DNA of 64,000 bases from Sinotaia quadrata (GCA_028829895.1 CM054178.1:83013558-83077557); one strand, 5' to 3'; shown: positions 34,866-47,189, counted from the stretch's first letter. A program made the numbers and translations. The notes: generated from the letters alone by a model not told the origin.

Positions 34866-35277
34866 GTTTGATTGAGAAGGAGAATCAACAATTCTGACTG
34901 TAATTGAGTGTGTTAGACTGAAAAGGTTATGGAATATTGTTTTTAACTGGGATGGACTGTAAATATGTTTTACTGAAATAGAGCACGTATACGTTTGACT
35001 GTAATGAAATATCAATACTTCTGACTGCAAAGAAGTATGTGGACTGAAGTAGAGCATGAATACGTTTCACTGAAAAGAAGCATCAAATAATTCCTGCTGA
35101 AATTGATTGTGAATACTTTTGACTGAAATTGAGTATGAGAATGATGAAGTGAAAAGAAGCTTGAAGCTTGTTTGCCAGTATTGGAGCATAAATATGTTGA
35201 ACTGATATGGAGCATGAATACATTCGATAGTACCAGAGTGTGATTATGTAGAATTGAAATGGATCAATAATTAATAA
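34866..35277. repeat. Diverged left part of the 26-bp array
   Basis: Irregular about 30-34-bp recurrences of GACTGAAATAGAGCATGAAT and TACGTTTGACTG. They appear to be older members of the array on their right. Confidence 0.7.
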
Positions 35278-35645
35278 TATGTTGGACTAAAGTGGAGCAT
35301 GAAAATGTTGGACTTGAGTGGATCATGAATATGTTGGACTGGAGTGGAACTTGAAAATGTTGGACTGGAGTGGATCATGAATATGTTGGACTGGAGTGGA
35401 ACATGAATATGTTGGACTGGAGTGGAACTTGAATATGTTGGACTGGAGTGGAACATGAATATGTTGGACTGGAGTGGAATGAATATGTTGGACTGGAGTG
35501 GAACATGAATATGTTGGACTGGAGTGGAACATGAATATGTTGAACTGGAGTGGAACATGAATATGTTGGATTGGAGTGGAACATGAATATGTTGGACTGG
35601 AGTGGAACATGAATATGTTGGACTGGAGTGGAGCATGAATATGTT
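35278..35645. repeat. 26-bp minisatellite, about 14 copies
   Basis: Near-identical units TGTTGGACTGGAGTGGAACA then TGAATA. One unit lacks the ACA (about 35479). Frames on the minus strand stay open over up to 127 codons because the unit lacks stops in every register; I treat these as artefacts. Confidence 0.95.
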
Positions 35646-36573
35646 GGGAAGTGTCCCTTGCCCTTTAAGCAGAAGGAGAATATGTGGCCCAGAATTCCTA
35701 TACTGTCTAGAAGTGTTCGAACTTGCAAGGAGTGATAGGAGTTCTGAACTGGTAACACTCGGGGGCAGACAGAATAAATTATTTAATGGTTAATGTCTCA
35801 GAGGTTTGACCAAGTTTTCTCTGTAAAAATTACGAAGATCTGTATGGGTGGAATTAAATAGATTAGGGGTAGGGTAGTGTAATGGAGTAAAGTCCAAATT
35901 ATACTTGATCTCCTACCGCATAATTATTTTGTATAGTTATGTTAAGCTTTTGAAAGTTTCGTTCTTATTCATAGCTGATATTTTTGGTACAGCATCGTGA
36001 GCGGTGATGTAATCATCATGCTCTGACTCGTCATGCTGCAGATGGCTACCCACAATCATAAGAGAGTCTGCATGTATTACATAATATGCTCAAACAATAG
36101 CGGATAATGAGTTGTTGTCCAAACCTGATGCTTGACTGATAGATTTCCCGCCATAAATTCATAGGTACCTTTATACACTGTGAACTGGTTGTAAACAGGT
36201 ATTCATGCAGAACAGTGCCTAAGAGAGGCCAGATTCTGTGAATCAAAAAAAAAACCCGTTTACCTTCAGAACAAGGTAAAACACATCGAATTCTTAAGAT
36301 ATTCTACTCTGTATTTTTTTAAAGAATATTGTCGTGTGAATTTTGAATATCTATCATGTTTGAATTGTATTACTGCTATTTTTCCCGGTTTGTGGCCAGA
36401 GAATAGAGTGACTAATATGTATTTGTGACTCTAAATAACTGCTGGATTGTGGAACGTTAATTGATCTTTATTGATAAAGATTAGGGAATGCTAATTTATC
36501 TGCTTGAAAAGCTAACAAACTGAATTGCAATTGTGAAATGCTGTGCAAGTTGAAGTATTTTTGTATATAATAA
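35646..36573. other. No supported gene
   Basis: Unique AT-rich sequence; no feature beyond short A runs. Confidence 0.4.
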
Positions 36574-36785
36574 TTGAACCCACTTGCGTGTAAAATGCTT
36601 TGTTGTAATTGTAACACACATGTGCATGATTTGAATTGTATCTTTTATTTCTCATATTTTACCTTTCATTGTAAAATACAATTACCTCTCTATGTAATGA
36701 TTTAACCCACTTGCGCATAATATGTTGCATTATAATTGTAACACGCATTTTCTCGTATTTTATCTTTCAATGTAAAATATGATTT
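36574..36785. repeat. About 125-bp tandem duplication, 2 diverged copies
   Basis: ACCCACTTGCGTGTAAAATG at 36579 and ACCCACTTGCGCATAATATG at 36705. Both are followed by TAATTGTAACAC, a TATTTTACCTTTC-like block and ATTGTAAAATA. Confidence 0.85.
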
Positions 36786-37721
36786 AAAGGTCGATTTGTG
36801 AGTAGGCCACTCTATTGTCTATGCCACATGTACGGATCCGCGAATAAATAGAATTGTCACTCATGGAATGAAATTATCTTTTCAGAGCGGGCTTTCACAC
36901 TTGTATTGCTAGGTTCATGTTTTTGGCATTTGAAGTTCAGACCTGAACTTCGTGTTGGGTTCTACATGAATCCTGAGTGTCCAATGTGCAAGACTTACTG
37001 GACACTGGGCCATACAACTAAAGTTGGAGAGCCAAAATCAATGCTATACAAGCGACAGTTTGTTTGACAGCAGCCAGATCACCAATATCCAATGACGCAC
37101 TGTTGGGGAGTGAGAGTTGCCATAACAGATGAAAGGATGCAAGCTAAGTGGATAGTGATGGACTCTTAAACCAGACTGTAACTTGTGATTCATACAAACT
37201 TTAAAGACAATAGGTAGTCCTTTGACCTTCGTATTGGGAATTTGATGTATGGAATTACCTTTTGTTAATTGTTAATTTTATGAAATACTTTTATTGTTAT
37301 CTAATTACAGAAGTTGGCTAATTATTGTGAGGAAGACCACTTAGGGACTGGGTTGGGGGCTGGGTCACATGATGAATGAATGTTTAATTACATGCAGTCG
37401 TAATTAGATAACGTACCAAGTTCGAGCTTTACTACACAGGTTTACCTGTCACTAAATTTAATATTCTAGACCAAGGGAGTTAATTTAGGAGATTGAAGGG
37501 TTAATCTGTCGTCAGCAGAGGTGAATGTTGTAAATTAATAATCCTCATGCTCAGACAGGGTCTCTAAACAAATACTGGAAGATAACAAGTAGCTAATCGT
37601 TTAAACTACCCATCACAAATACTAACAACAGCACCAACTGCTTCCTATCAAAAAAAGCATGCACGCAACTTTTTGACTTTATAAAATTCGGTAATGGGCT
37701 TTTTAAAGTAATCCTGAAACA
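36786..37721. other. No supported gene
   Basis: Unique sequence. A short frame around 36966 with a CPMC pair has no recognisable context. No splice signals support an exon. Confidence 0.35.
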
Positions 37722-37803
37722 AGATCCTTGATATCCTGAAAGCAAGATTCTCGATATCCTGAAAGTAAGATTCTCGATATCCTGAATGCAGGATTATCGA
37801 TGA
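37722..37803. repeat. 23-bp minisatellite, about 3.5 copies
   Basis: Repeated GATATCCTGAAAGCAAGATT then CTC. Confidence 0.9.
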
Positions 37804-38476
37804 ATTAGAACCGCGAAAGCACCACGTGACTGCAAAGTAAGCTTGTGGTGACGTGAGTGCCAACTCATTACAGATCTAAAGTGGTTCGTTTTCCTTTCAT
37901 TAATGCAAAATAATATATTTTATTCCTTTTCAATTTCAGGCATAATTTTATTTTAAGCTGTACTTCGTAAAACATAAAAAGCTTGCAAAACTGTCTAGCG
38001 GCTCTTTTCTCTCTTCGTTTGTGATGCATTAAATTTTTTACGTTATTAATGTCACATTTGCTGGACGTCACGCAAGGAGCACATTTTCCAAAAGAGTAAG
38101 CAATACTAGACATTAAGAAAATACATTCGTGACCCCACATCCTTAATGGCAAGCAGTACAGAAAAGAGATTTACTGCGCAAGATGTTGGCCTTTTTTCTT
38201 TTTCTTTTGTTACTGCATAAAATTGTGAAATAAAACAGCGAGTTTGCCCGACAGTTTCAGCATATTTTGATTAATGATTGTCAAAGATGATATAGAGCAC
38301 ACACATAAATTTTATTTTAAAATAAATGTTGTTGAAAAACCGAAACATTTTCTTAATGTCTCGCCACAAATATTATAAAGTTATTATTGGCCTTTTGTTT
38401 GTTCGCCCGGATTGGCTTTGAACATAAGCAAATTTAACAAAGATGTTTAAATAGTTTTGAACGTATTGCAACATAG
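37804..38476. other. No supported gene
   Basis: Unique AT-rich DNA. A 94-codon minus-strand frame at 37868-38152 has no recognised domain. Confidence 0.4.
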
Positions 38477-38571
38477 TAAAGACCACATGAACATGAATCT
38501 TAAAGACCAAGTGAACGGGAATCTTAAAGACCAAGTGAACAGGAATCAAAAGACCAAGTGAACGGGAATAC
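38477..38571. repeat. 24-bp minisatellite, 4 copies
   Basis: Repeated AAAGACCAAGTGAACGGGAA then TCTT. Confidence 0.9.
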
Positions 38572-39239
38572 ACTTCAAAAATATATATTTATAAATGCCA
38601 GATGTTTCACTAATGTCAGCGTGTCAAATATCCTGGCAAAGTTTGAGAGTAGTCAGCAACTTTTATCAACGTCATCATTTTCGGGTTAAAAGTGGAATAA
38701 AAACCAAAGTTCTTTTTCATGCATGAGATCGCTAAATGGCTACACGGAGTGGCTAAAATACTCTGGGCCATAGTCCAGTCAAGGCTGTTTCTTTGTTCTG
38801 AGTGCGGTTAAGGTTTGCAAAACCACGAGACATTGGTGCACAGTTCGTTTCCTTTGGTCAAATGTCATACTTTCAATACAAAAGAGTGGCATTTTATTTT
38901 TTTTTTGGGGGGATCCTCTGTGTCGCCACCAAATTCGTTTGTATACATTGGTAATGTCGAAAATCATGTGGAAACACGTTCTTTTGATCGCGCATATGGC
39001 AATATCCACGTGACTTTGAAATATTGTATACTTTAGTAGGACATATAAATCTGTTGATTCAGCTCCTTTCGATAAATGATCTAGATTTATCTTCTCTTGG
39101 TCTTCAACATTATGCTCTCGAAAACACGATACAGCCGACGGAACAATTCGTCAAATTAAGTCACAAAAATTATATACAAAATTGAGTGAAGTAGGAGAGA
39201 AGTACATAAACTCAAGTGCAAGTTTAAAAGGTTTAAACA
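38572..39239. other. No recognisable feature
   Basis: Unique AT-rich sequence; no gene, RNA or repeat array seen. Confidence 0.4.
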
Positions 39240-39500
39240 TGACAGACTTTCGACTAAGCCAGCTGTCGGAACAATAATCAACGTGACAGACTTTGGATTA
39301 AGCAAGCTGTTGGAACGACAGGCAACGTGACAGACTTTGGAATAAGCAAGCTGTTGGAACGACAGGCAACGTGACAGACTTTGGAATAAGCAAGATGTTG
39401 GAACGACAAGCAACGTGACAGACTTTGGAATAAGCAAGCTGTTGGAACGACAGGCAACGTGACAGACTTTGGATTAAGCAAGCTGTTTGAACGACAGGCG
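39240..39500. repeat. 44-bp minisatellite, 6 copies
   Basis: Units start GACAGACTTTGGAATAAGCA at 39240, 39284, 39328, 39372, 39416 and 39460. The first is the most diverged (TTTCGACTAAGCC) and the last is truncated. Confidence 0.94.
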
Positions 39501-39837
39501 TGGCGATCTAACCTTCTGTCATCCATCTTCCAAATAATCCGTTGTGTGACGAGTCCCAGACGTCACTTAGACAACACCTCGGCGACCACCATCTTGAGAA
39601 GACTGATTACTGTATTTAGTTCAGAAAAGAGACGTATTATTTTCTTTTTAAATAACAGTCTGGCGAAAAATGAATCGTGACAGTTTCAACCTGCAGCCTC
39701 CGGTCCCCGAACAAAAATCTCAAATTCACCATTAGATAGTAATTTTTGGTTGTTACAATTCCGTTCTTTCTTTCTGGTGAGTAATGTTCACCTTTAAATT
39801 GCACAGTCATCACTGTTAGTGCCTCCGATTGTGGCTG
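39501..39837. other. Spacer next to LINE remnant
   Basis: No gene recognised. It may include further decayed LINE sequence that I cannot align. Confidence 0.35.
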
Positions 39838-40290
39838 AGTCCCAGTAGTCTTTGTTTTGCATCTTCTATTGCGGTCTTAATGTTTCTGCAAGTGAGATGG
39901 TATTTGATGAATAACATTGCTTTCAGTTTTTTCTTCATTTGGTTTATTTCTTTCCTAGATCACTTTCTTTTCTATTCATGTCTTCCATGGTGGTCTGTTG
40001 GTTTCATTGTCTGTATTTTGGCTGGCATTATTTTAGTAGGGGCGTATATAGACTATTGGTTTCTGTAACATCTTCTATGGGAATATGTTTTAGTATTTCA
40101 TTTGCATTCTGAATGGCTACTCTTAGAGTTTTGTTGTTTTGCAGCAATCTGGTTCCGGTTTTTTTGTCCATGAAGCTTTTTGTCATGTAACAATGTATGT
40201 TGGTTGTTCTTCAGTTAAATCGTTCGTTATTTCTCCACTGTGGTCGTTAACTGTTATTTGCTGTTGTGACTGTGGAAGTTTCATTCTCTT
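39838..40290 (-). pseudogene. LINE retrotransposon coding remnant
   Basis: Minus-strand translation, switching frames, gives conserved-looking pieces in order: NNKTLRVAIQNANEILKHIP, then VTETNSLIYA (about 40030-40150), then NRPPWK (about 39985), then RKEINQMKKKL (about 39930), then TAIEDAKQRLLGL (about 39850). From memory, this order (TETNxLIYA, PPWK, a charged IxxLRKEIxQ helix, AxxxAKQRLxxL) is typical of the linker before the reverse transcriptase domain in invertebrate LINE polyproteins. Stops and frame changes interrupt it, so it is dead. A GYRKGMHELW peptide near 40610-40647 on the same strand may be an upstream piece. No reverse transcriptase active-site motif was found. Confidence 0.55.
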
Positions 40291-40306
40291 CTATTTCAGT
40301 ACGTAG

Positions 40307-40541
40307 TGTTGTGATGTTTGTTTGTTGCTGTTCTATCGTTTGCAGTGCTAGGGTTGTGATATTTGTTTGTTGCTGTTCTATCGTTTGCAGTGCTAGGGTT
40401 GTGATATTTGTTTGTTGCTGTTCTATCGTTTGTAGTGCTAGGGTTGTGATATTTGTTTGTTGCTGTTCTATCTTTTGTAGTGCTAGGGTTGTGATATTTG
40501 TTTGTTGCTGTTCTATCGTTTGTAGTGCTAGGGCTGTAAGA
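40307..40541. repeat. 45-bp minisatellite, 5 copies
   Basis: Units contain GATATTTGTTTGTTGCTGTT then CTATCGTTTGCAGTGCTAGG. The array lies at the upstream edge of the minus-strand LINE remnant and probably arose from it. Frames of 107-115 codons on both strands follow from the period. Confidence 0.95.
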
Positions 40542-40683
40542 AGACGACTTTGTATGATCGTTCTCTTCTGGTCCAGGAGCCACTGTTAATATCACCTGGA
40601 TGGTGTTTGAGCCACAGTTCGTGCATTCCTTTTCTATATCCAAGGCTTCGTTCGATCTACAAAGCCACTCTTGTATCGGGGAA

Positions 40684-40789
40684 AATCAATATTTTGTTAA
40701 ATATAATCAATATTTTGTTAAATGTAATCAATATTTTGTTAAATATAATCAATATTTTGTTAAATATAATCAATATTTTGTTAAATGTA
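40684..40789. repeat. 21-bp minisatellite, 5 copies
   Basis: Repeated AATCAATATTTTGTTAAATA then T, with TGTA/TATA variants. Confidence 0.94.
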
Positions 40790-41048
40790 CAGATTAGAGG
40801 AAAAGCTCAGCTAAAGGAGAATGCACTAACCAGTGCAGATTTAGTCGAATTTCTACAGACCCTGTTGACTATCAGGAACGTAAGGCGCCAATGGGGAGAA
40901 AATGACTATCAAAGATCGCAGAATCATTAAATTTGAAAAATTAAAAAAAAATTGGAGCACAAAGTCTCTTTTTAATTGTTTTGGTTTGTTTAATATATTT
41001 ATTCCTTATCATTCTATGATAATTTTTAAGAATGCTACATTTATATAC
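40790..41048. other. No recognisable feature
   Basis: Unique sequence; an 89-codon frame into the next AC tract is not convincing. Confidence 0.35.
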
Positions 41049-41131
41049 CCACACAAACACACTCACACATACACACACACTCACATACACACTCACACTC
41101 TCTCTATCATACATACACACATACTTACACA

Positions 41132-41165
<34 letters not shown>
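41049..41165. repeat. Interrupted (AC)n with CT tracts
   Basis: AC-rich repeat broken by TCTCTCTAT and TCTCTCTCTC segments. Confidence 0.88.
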
Positions 41166-41403
41166 TGCTAGTTACCTCAAGTACACATACCACCTACGCA
41201 CCCGAATAGGCGTGAATAGAAAACAGCTGGATATATTTCCCTCAAACACTGTGTTGCTCTTCTGGCCATGTTAGGGACTGTTTCTGCACAAAAGAGCACT
41301 GTCAAGGTAAAAGCCCACTGACAATCCTAATCTTGATATATCTATACGCAAATCTTCGTTTTATTGACATATATCTTGCATGCTCAAATTCTGTCAGAAA
41401 ATC

Positions 41404-41417
41404 ATAGAATTCTGCAC

Positions 41418-41456
<39 letters not shown>
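41404..41456. repeat. (AC)n microsatellite
   Basis: About 22 AC dinucleotides with one GC interruption. Confidence 0.94.
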
Positions 41457-41457
<1 letters not shown>

Positions 41458-42060
41458 CCGACGTTTAAACACACCAAACAGCACATACATATCATGCACG
41501 CACATACAAACACATACATCTAAGTCGCGGACAGATTCATTTTGTCGAAAGTCGTGATTTTATCATCCTTTTTAATCCCCCGTCCGCCCCACCCCCCTCC
41601 TTCCCATCGTTCGCATTTAGACATTCTTGTTTCGCTAGAGGCGCTGCTCTGTCCTATGATCAGACCCTGTTGCCTGTTTGGTTCGCAATCGGCTGTGTTG
41701 ACAGTCGTGCTGCGACACTTCCGGTTGTAAGGAGGAGTTCTCCGCAGAAGGGAGGTAACTAGGATGTTTTTAACCTTTACAGTCAATACGTCGTTGTTGC
41801 GTTTGAAAACATTTTAGTTTCCGTTTCATTAGTTGCACGAAATGAAAAACATAGAGACAATTTCTTTTTCACATGACTTTCGTTAGCATTTCTTTCAATG
41901 CGCATGCGCATTTTTTTTTGTTGTTTGTTTGTTTTTGTCAGGGTAATGATGTAGACGTTTTTCCTTGGATATAGTGAAGCAACTGTAGTCGGACGCTGAC
42001 GAAATGGATGGTAAATTAGAGGAAAGATCAAGGTAATGTAAGGAATTTTAGCACGAGCAT
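41457..42060. other. No supported gene
   Basis: Contains GAAGGGAGGTAACT at about 41748 and a T-rich tract near 41911. No coding region is supported. Confidence 0.4.
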
Positions 42061-42174
42061 GGTGTATCCAAGAACTGTGATCAAGGGGCCCTTGTTGGGT
42101 GAATTTTAACGAGCCATGGGGTATCCAAGAACTGTGATCAAGGGGCCCTTGTTGGGTGAATTTTAACGAGCCAT
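42061..42174. repeat. 57-bp tandem duplication, 2 copies
   Basis: Two almost identical units with GTATCCAAGAACTGTGATCA and GGGGCCCTTGTTGGGTGAAT, differing by GGTG versus GGGG at the start. Confidence 0.94.
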
Positions 42175-43154
42175 TTTAAATGCTCTGAGAGATTTTTCTT
42201 AATTTAGTAGGACATATAATTTAAAACTTTTTTCTTTAAAACACTTCATACTCGATCATCCAAATAATGAAAAAAAATAAAATAAACAATATATACATAT
42301 TCTATTCTATACATAAATGACCCCAGAAAGTGAATTTCTACTCCGCGTCTGTTGCTATTATTTTACTTCTTTCATCATAATGCAAGTTCGAAGGTCGCCA
42401 ATCGTGGCTCTTTATTCACATTCCCAAGAGTTATAAACACTCAAAGTGGCTCATCCAAAGAATTGGTTTAACTGACTTCAGCTTAGAAGCCAATTGCAAT
42501 TTTAAAATTCATTTACACATTCTATAAAGTGTCTCACCATAAATTCAATCAGGATTTATAATTCACCATACACCCACACCCGTCCGTGACGTCATATATT
42601 CTGACATTTTTCGAAACTTTGGGGTTGTTCATTTGAAACTGCATCTACAGTTGATCTCCAATTGATGACGCGTGTTATGACGAGCTTACGACACCACCTT
42701 ATCTTAGTTCCTGCTGGGCGTTCCTGTCTCCTGTCACCGCTTGACCTTCTTACATCATCTTTCCAAGGCCATCAATTGACTCCCCCCGCCCCTTCCTTTT
42801 AGTCAGAATGTCTCTGATTTCACTCCGCGCTGACTGGACCCTTGGTGTGCCCTGTCAAGATAAAATTACAATTTATCATTCATCAGCGAAGCTTTCCATT
42901 ATCAGTTTTGAATGCAAAGATGACTGGTCCACATGTTGCATATTTAAAAAAAAAAATATACAAACAATACCCTTATTTTCCCAATGGAATTTAATTTTGA
43001 GAAACGTTTTGAATGCAAACATCTGTGTACAGACCTAGCGGGAAATTTGATAACTTTATTTATCATACCATTATATACTAGAACATTATAACAAACATGT
43101 GGTATAACATTATAAGGAGTTATTCATTAATCTTTGATAGGTAGTTCAGTCTAT
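42175..43154. other. No supported gene; one CRE palindrome
   Basis: Exact TGACGTCA at 42587-42594. Otherwise unique AT-rich sequence. Confidence 0.4.
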
Positions 43155-43425
43155 GTTCCTGGCTGGTTTGTAAGGAATATGTATGTTTGCAGGTGTGTAC
43201 GCAATGCTAATAGTTTGTAGATAAAATACGCTTATGGTGGATGTGAGCGCCAGACTGTTTGTACGGGTATGCGCTTCTCCAGATGTGTACCCCAACCTAA
43301 TGGTTTGAAGGGAGTATGGACATCTGCAATTGTGTACGCTAGTCTAATGGTTTGTAGGGGTTGGGGTACATCTGCAGGTGTTTATTTCAGCCTAATGGTT
43401 TGTAAGGAGATGTACATCTCATGTG
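43155..43425. repeat. Degenerate about 55-60-bp minisatellite, about 5 copies
   Basis: Recurring CCTAATGGTTTGTAGGG, then ACATCTGCAGGTGTGTAC blocks. Confidence 0.8.
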
Positions 43426-43716
43426 CGATGTACTAATATCACTGTTAGCATAACCGAACGCATACACCTATGCAATAATATTTTTAAAAATCATCTTTAA
43501 AGGAAAATGGGTAACCATATGTAAACGGATTTTTTTTTAATGAAGTGCGACTGAACCACGTTGTCTGTTCGTTACATTTTCCCTTTCTATTATTTTCCTC
43601 TGCTGTTCAGTGATCCGTGAAAAGAAGACTTTCAAACTGATGGCGCCACAAATTCTAGCCTGCTGGTAACCTTGCTTTGTCAACACGCCAATACATACAG
43701 GCACGCGCGCGCCATG

Positions 43717-43718
<2 letters not shown>

Positions 43719-43765
<47 letters not shown>
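43719..43765. repeat. (AC)n microsatellite
   Basis: About 23 AC dinucleotides, preceded by GCACGCGCGCGCC. Confidence 0.95.
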
Positions 43766-43767
<2 letters not shown>

Positions 43768-43934
43768 CACAAGCACATACACTGCGACCCTTGACTTCTG
43801 AATCTTAAGCGCAACTGCATTTGTGCGATAAACCATGAAAATGGGTAAAGGACAAAGAAAAAGTGCGACATAACTTTTGAATTCCCAGAAATCTAGTCGT
43901 TACTTCATCTGACAGGTGTTTGAAATCACACATG

Positions 43935-44310
43935 CTGACAGGTCCCTAAATTAAAAGTGTCTGCGACACGTACTACAATGCATGCTCGTCCTGACACAGA
44001 GTTCCTAAATTAAAAATAAATGCGTACAATACATGTTCGTACTGACACACAGTGTTCCTAAATTAAAAATAAATGCATTCATGTTCGTACTGACACACAG
44101 AGTGTTCCTAAATTAAAAATAAATGCGTACATGTTCGTACTGACACAGAGTTCCTAAATTAAAAATAAATGCATACATGTTCGTACTGACACACAGAGTG
44201 TTCCTAAATTAAAAATAAATGCGTACAATACATGTTCGTCCTGACACACAGTGTTCCTAAATTAAAAATAAATGCATACAATACATGTTCGTCCTGACAC
44301 ACTGTTCCTA
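43935..44310. repeat. About 50-57-bp minisatellite, about 7 copies
   Basis: Units contain TTCCTAAATTAAAAATAAAT, then GCGTACA and ATGTTCGTACTGACACAC, with variable presence of CAATA and AGAGTG. Confidence 0.92.
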
Positions 44311-44519
44311 CGACTGCTCTACAAGTGTTGTTTAGACTTGCACACGGAGTACTTCAAGCTACTGATCATTTTTAAAATAGCTTCGAGTTTCGATTCGAAT
44401 AACCAGCTTCGTCCTACTCCTGTTAAGAACCCGACCATTACGTCACGAGGAAAAAATATATGGTCTATTACAACATTGTTGTTGACCCTTTCTGACGACT
44501 GTTCCTTTAGCTGTTGTCA
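44311..44519. other. No recognisable feature
   Basis: Unique sequence between arrays. Confidence 0.35.
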
Positions 44520-44770
44520 TTAATGTTGTTGTTTTCTATTGTTGCTGCTGTTGTCCTTTCTGACAAATGGTGTTGGAGTTGTCATGATGCTATTAGTATT
44601 GCTGTTATAGAGGTGTTTTTATACTATTGTTGTTGACTCTTTGTTATACTATTGTTGTTGACTCCTTTCCCACGACTGTTATTGTTATGTTATTAATGTT
44701 ATTGTTATTTTTGTTGTTTGTTGTTTTACAGTTATTGTTGTTCATTCCTTTCTGACGACTGATGTCGGTC
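44520..44770. repeat. TTG-rich degenerate repeat
   Basis: Irregular TTGTTGTTGAC, TTTCTGACGACTG and TTATTGTTAT recurrences. Confidence 0.7.
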
Positions 44771-45508
44771 TGGCTGTTGCAATTCCAGATCTCAGAATCC
44801 TATCAGGGTTCTGAAAGATCCAAATGAACTAACTGACTGGCAGACTAACAGAACTCTTTACTTTCTCGACAACTCAGACGCCCGTACGCTCTTCCTGGTT
44901 ATAAAGTCGTATTCTCGAAATTCTAGACGATGGCATGTTAAACTGCTATTCAGGCTCCGTTATTTTGTCGCCACAGTGTCGAACAGAAGTAAAATTAAGC
45001 AACGTGCCCACATCACTCAGGCCAGTTACAGTTTGTCAAATAAAATGCAGCAAACCGTTCAAAGCTAGACAAACAAACTACTAGAAATATTGGGCTGCAC
45101 CTTTTAACTCTTATCGCTGTAAACTGGAAGCTCGGCGCTCCTTTGATGTCTACGTCATCGGTTTGTGCGGTCCGAGGACTATTTGCAAGCCATTCCGTTC
45201 ATGTCGCATTCAAGGGCGGATTGTTGCGCCAGTTGAGATTGCAGTTGCTCACTTTATGGTCAAACATCGAATACAGCTACAGTTGAGGAGAAAGCTTTCC
45301 CACGACCTCAGGGTGCGCATTGTTTTTCTCCAGGCCCGGAAAAGTTCAAAACACAAGATGGAAGCAGAAAGCTTTCAAAATGCATAGCATTTCACAAATG
45401 TGCATATTATTTCTTTGGAGAAGAAAAACAACCCACCTATTACTTCGCCTTAGGCCGTGTTTATACATTAACTGTTTATTGAAATAATGTAAGTCTGTGA
45501 GAAAGCAT
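44771..45508. other. No supported gene
   Basis: A 74-codon plus-strand frame (45163-45387) has no recognisable domain and no splice or promoter support. Confidence 0.4.
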
Positions 45509-45509
45509 G

Positions 45510-45548
<39 letters not shown>
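45509..45548. repeat. (TG)n microsatellite
   Basis: About 19 TG dinucleotides. Confidence 0.95.
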
Positions 45549-45549
<1 letters not shown>

Positions 45550-45884
45550 AAATCGTTATAAGAGAATAAAGTTTAGCATTTAAGATCGCTTCCACCAACC
45601 CCGCATCCCCACTTTTTTACTTTTTATAAAGAAACGTAACCTAATTAAAAATGATATATTTAGCCGTACTTTTCAAACATTCTGCAGTCTTTGTTATCGT
45701 CTTGTAGAAAAGATGTAGAATGTAAGCCTATCTTTGATTTAAATATTAAAAATATTTAAATATTAAAAATTATAATATTAACCGTGCTTCACGCGTAAAA
45801 GGTTGCTATGCACAGATGCACAGGCAGGGAGATGAAACTAGCATTGATGACTTGTCATCAGCCTTTCGTAGCTAAATGTCAATC
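45549..45884. other. No recognisable feature
   Basis: AT-rich sequence including a duplicated TTTAAATATTAAAAAT near 45737. Confidence 0.4.
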
Positions 45885-46285
45885 ACAACCAATGCAGCAC
45901 TTATGTGACGTACCTAAAAGCCTACAATGTCGTGACGTATTCAGCAGTTTGCAATGATCTAGCGACATTGCGTCTGTAAGGAATCTGCGATGTGATATAT
46001 TATGAAATGCAATGACCTGATATACATAAGCTTTTTAGTGACGTTAATAGTGTGATGTACCAAGGAACTGTAGTGACGTTTCAAAGAACTGCATTAGAGT
46101 AGGACTGAAGTGACATTTCTAAGAAATATAGTAGTGTGACGTATCTACGGCAGGTAGTGGCGCTTTTAGGACTACTTTGGTATGAGGTATCTAAGAAATG
46201 TAATGGCTGACATTTTAAAGACTGCAATGAGTAATCTTCTCTCAGTACTGCTGTGATGTGACATGTTTAAGTATAGCAGTGAAGT
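45885..46285. repeat. Degenerate TGACGT-containing minisatellite
   Basis: Recurring GTGACGTACCTAA or GTGACGTATCTA, then GAAATGTAGT or GAACTGTAGT blocks at about 30-45-bp spacing, around ten copies, heavily diverged. It ends next to an exact TGACGTCA at 46295-46302. Confidence 0.65.
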
Positions 46286-47189
46286 AACTATCACTGACGT
46301 CATGAGATGAGCACGTCCTCGCCCATGACAACAGAAAGCGTCAGCTAGATACGTGCTAATTTGAATGAATTTATTAATTAGACATATCATTTGTCGTGTC
46401 AGTGTTTTGAGAGTTGCGCCAGCTTTGGTGGTCTTATCCAAGCCGCCGGTTGTGAGAAATTCTCGTATCGGTGCTAAAGTACACACCAGAAACTCCGATT
46501 ACGTCACGTAAGGCATATACTTCTTTGAAGAGATTAGTGGCAAATCGATACACATAAGCTCTTGGCCTTTGAACTTTCAGATATTAGATGGCTGTGGATT
46601 ACTTCTCTTTCGCTAAGGAATACTTGTGCAGTGACGTAGGGAGTTGTAAGCTTAAACTGTTTACGAAGGGGAGCTAAGTCAGTGAACAAACGTGAGGACG
46701 ATAGATAGTCGTGTAATTGCATTTACTAGACGATATACAAATGGATCAGAAGTAGAGAGCTGAGAACCTTAAAACTGTAACGATATTGCGTGAGGAGCAT
46801 TTGAGTGGGGGTCATTCTTTTGGCGCGTAGTGCTTGACTTGCACTTAACCCAGATCGACGACGCAATATTTGACGTCATTCAAGCAATGTTGTCATTTCT
46901 TAGATTTCTTAATAATCTTGAAAAACACTCCCCCCCCCCCCGGCCTTAGAAATTAATGTACATAATTTGAATTTACTCATTTGTGTATATTAATTATTTT
47001 TTAAAGTGTTCTGATTTTCTAAAGATATAAAATTTAGTGTACATTATCGCAGGGTTGTCTCCGGTTACAACATGAAAACCAATTTGCAATTTGCTCGGTT
47101 TTTTTTCCTTGTAACTGTAAAAAATGAAGGTAGTAGTGATGGCGATGGCAGTAATAATAATATTAATTATAATCTGAGACGCAATACTC
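46286..47189. other. No supported gene
   Basis: Exact TGACGTCA at 46295-46302 and 46871-46878. C12 run at 46930-46941. A 104-codon minus-strand frame (46172-46486) overlaps the degenerate array and is not recognised. Confidence 0.4.

Noticed and set aside
35278..35758. Open frames of 95-127 codons on the minus strand
   Set aside because: They are translations of a 26-bp minisatellite that lacks stops in all registers. No domain, start context or splice support is present.
39829..40068. 79-codon hydrophobic plus-strand frame resembling a membrane protein
   Set aside because: It is antisense to the LINE remnant; Lys/Glu-rich coding on one strand gives Phe/Leu-rich frames on the other.
45163..45387. 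74-codon basic open frame in non-repetitive DNA
   Set aside because: No recognised domain, no splice sites or promoter, and the length is within chance expectation for 64 kb read in six frames.
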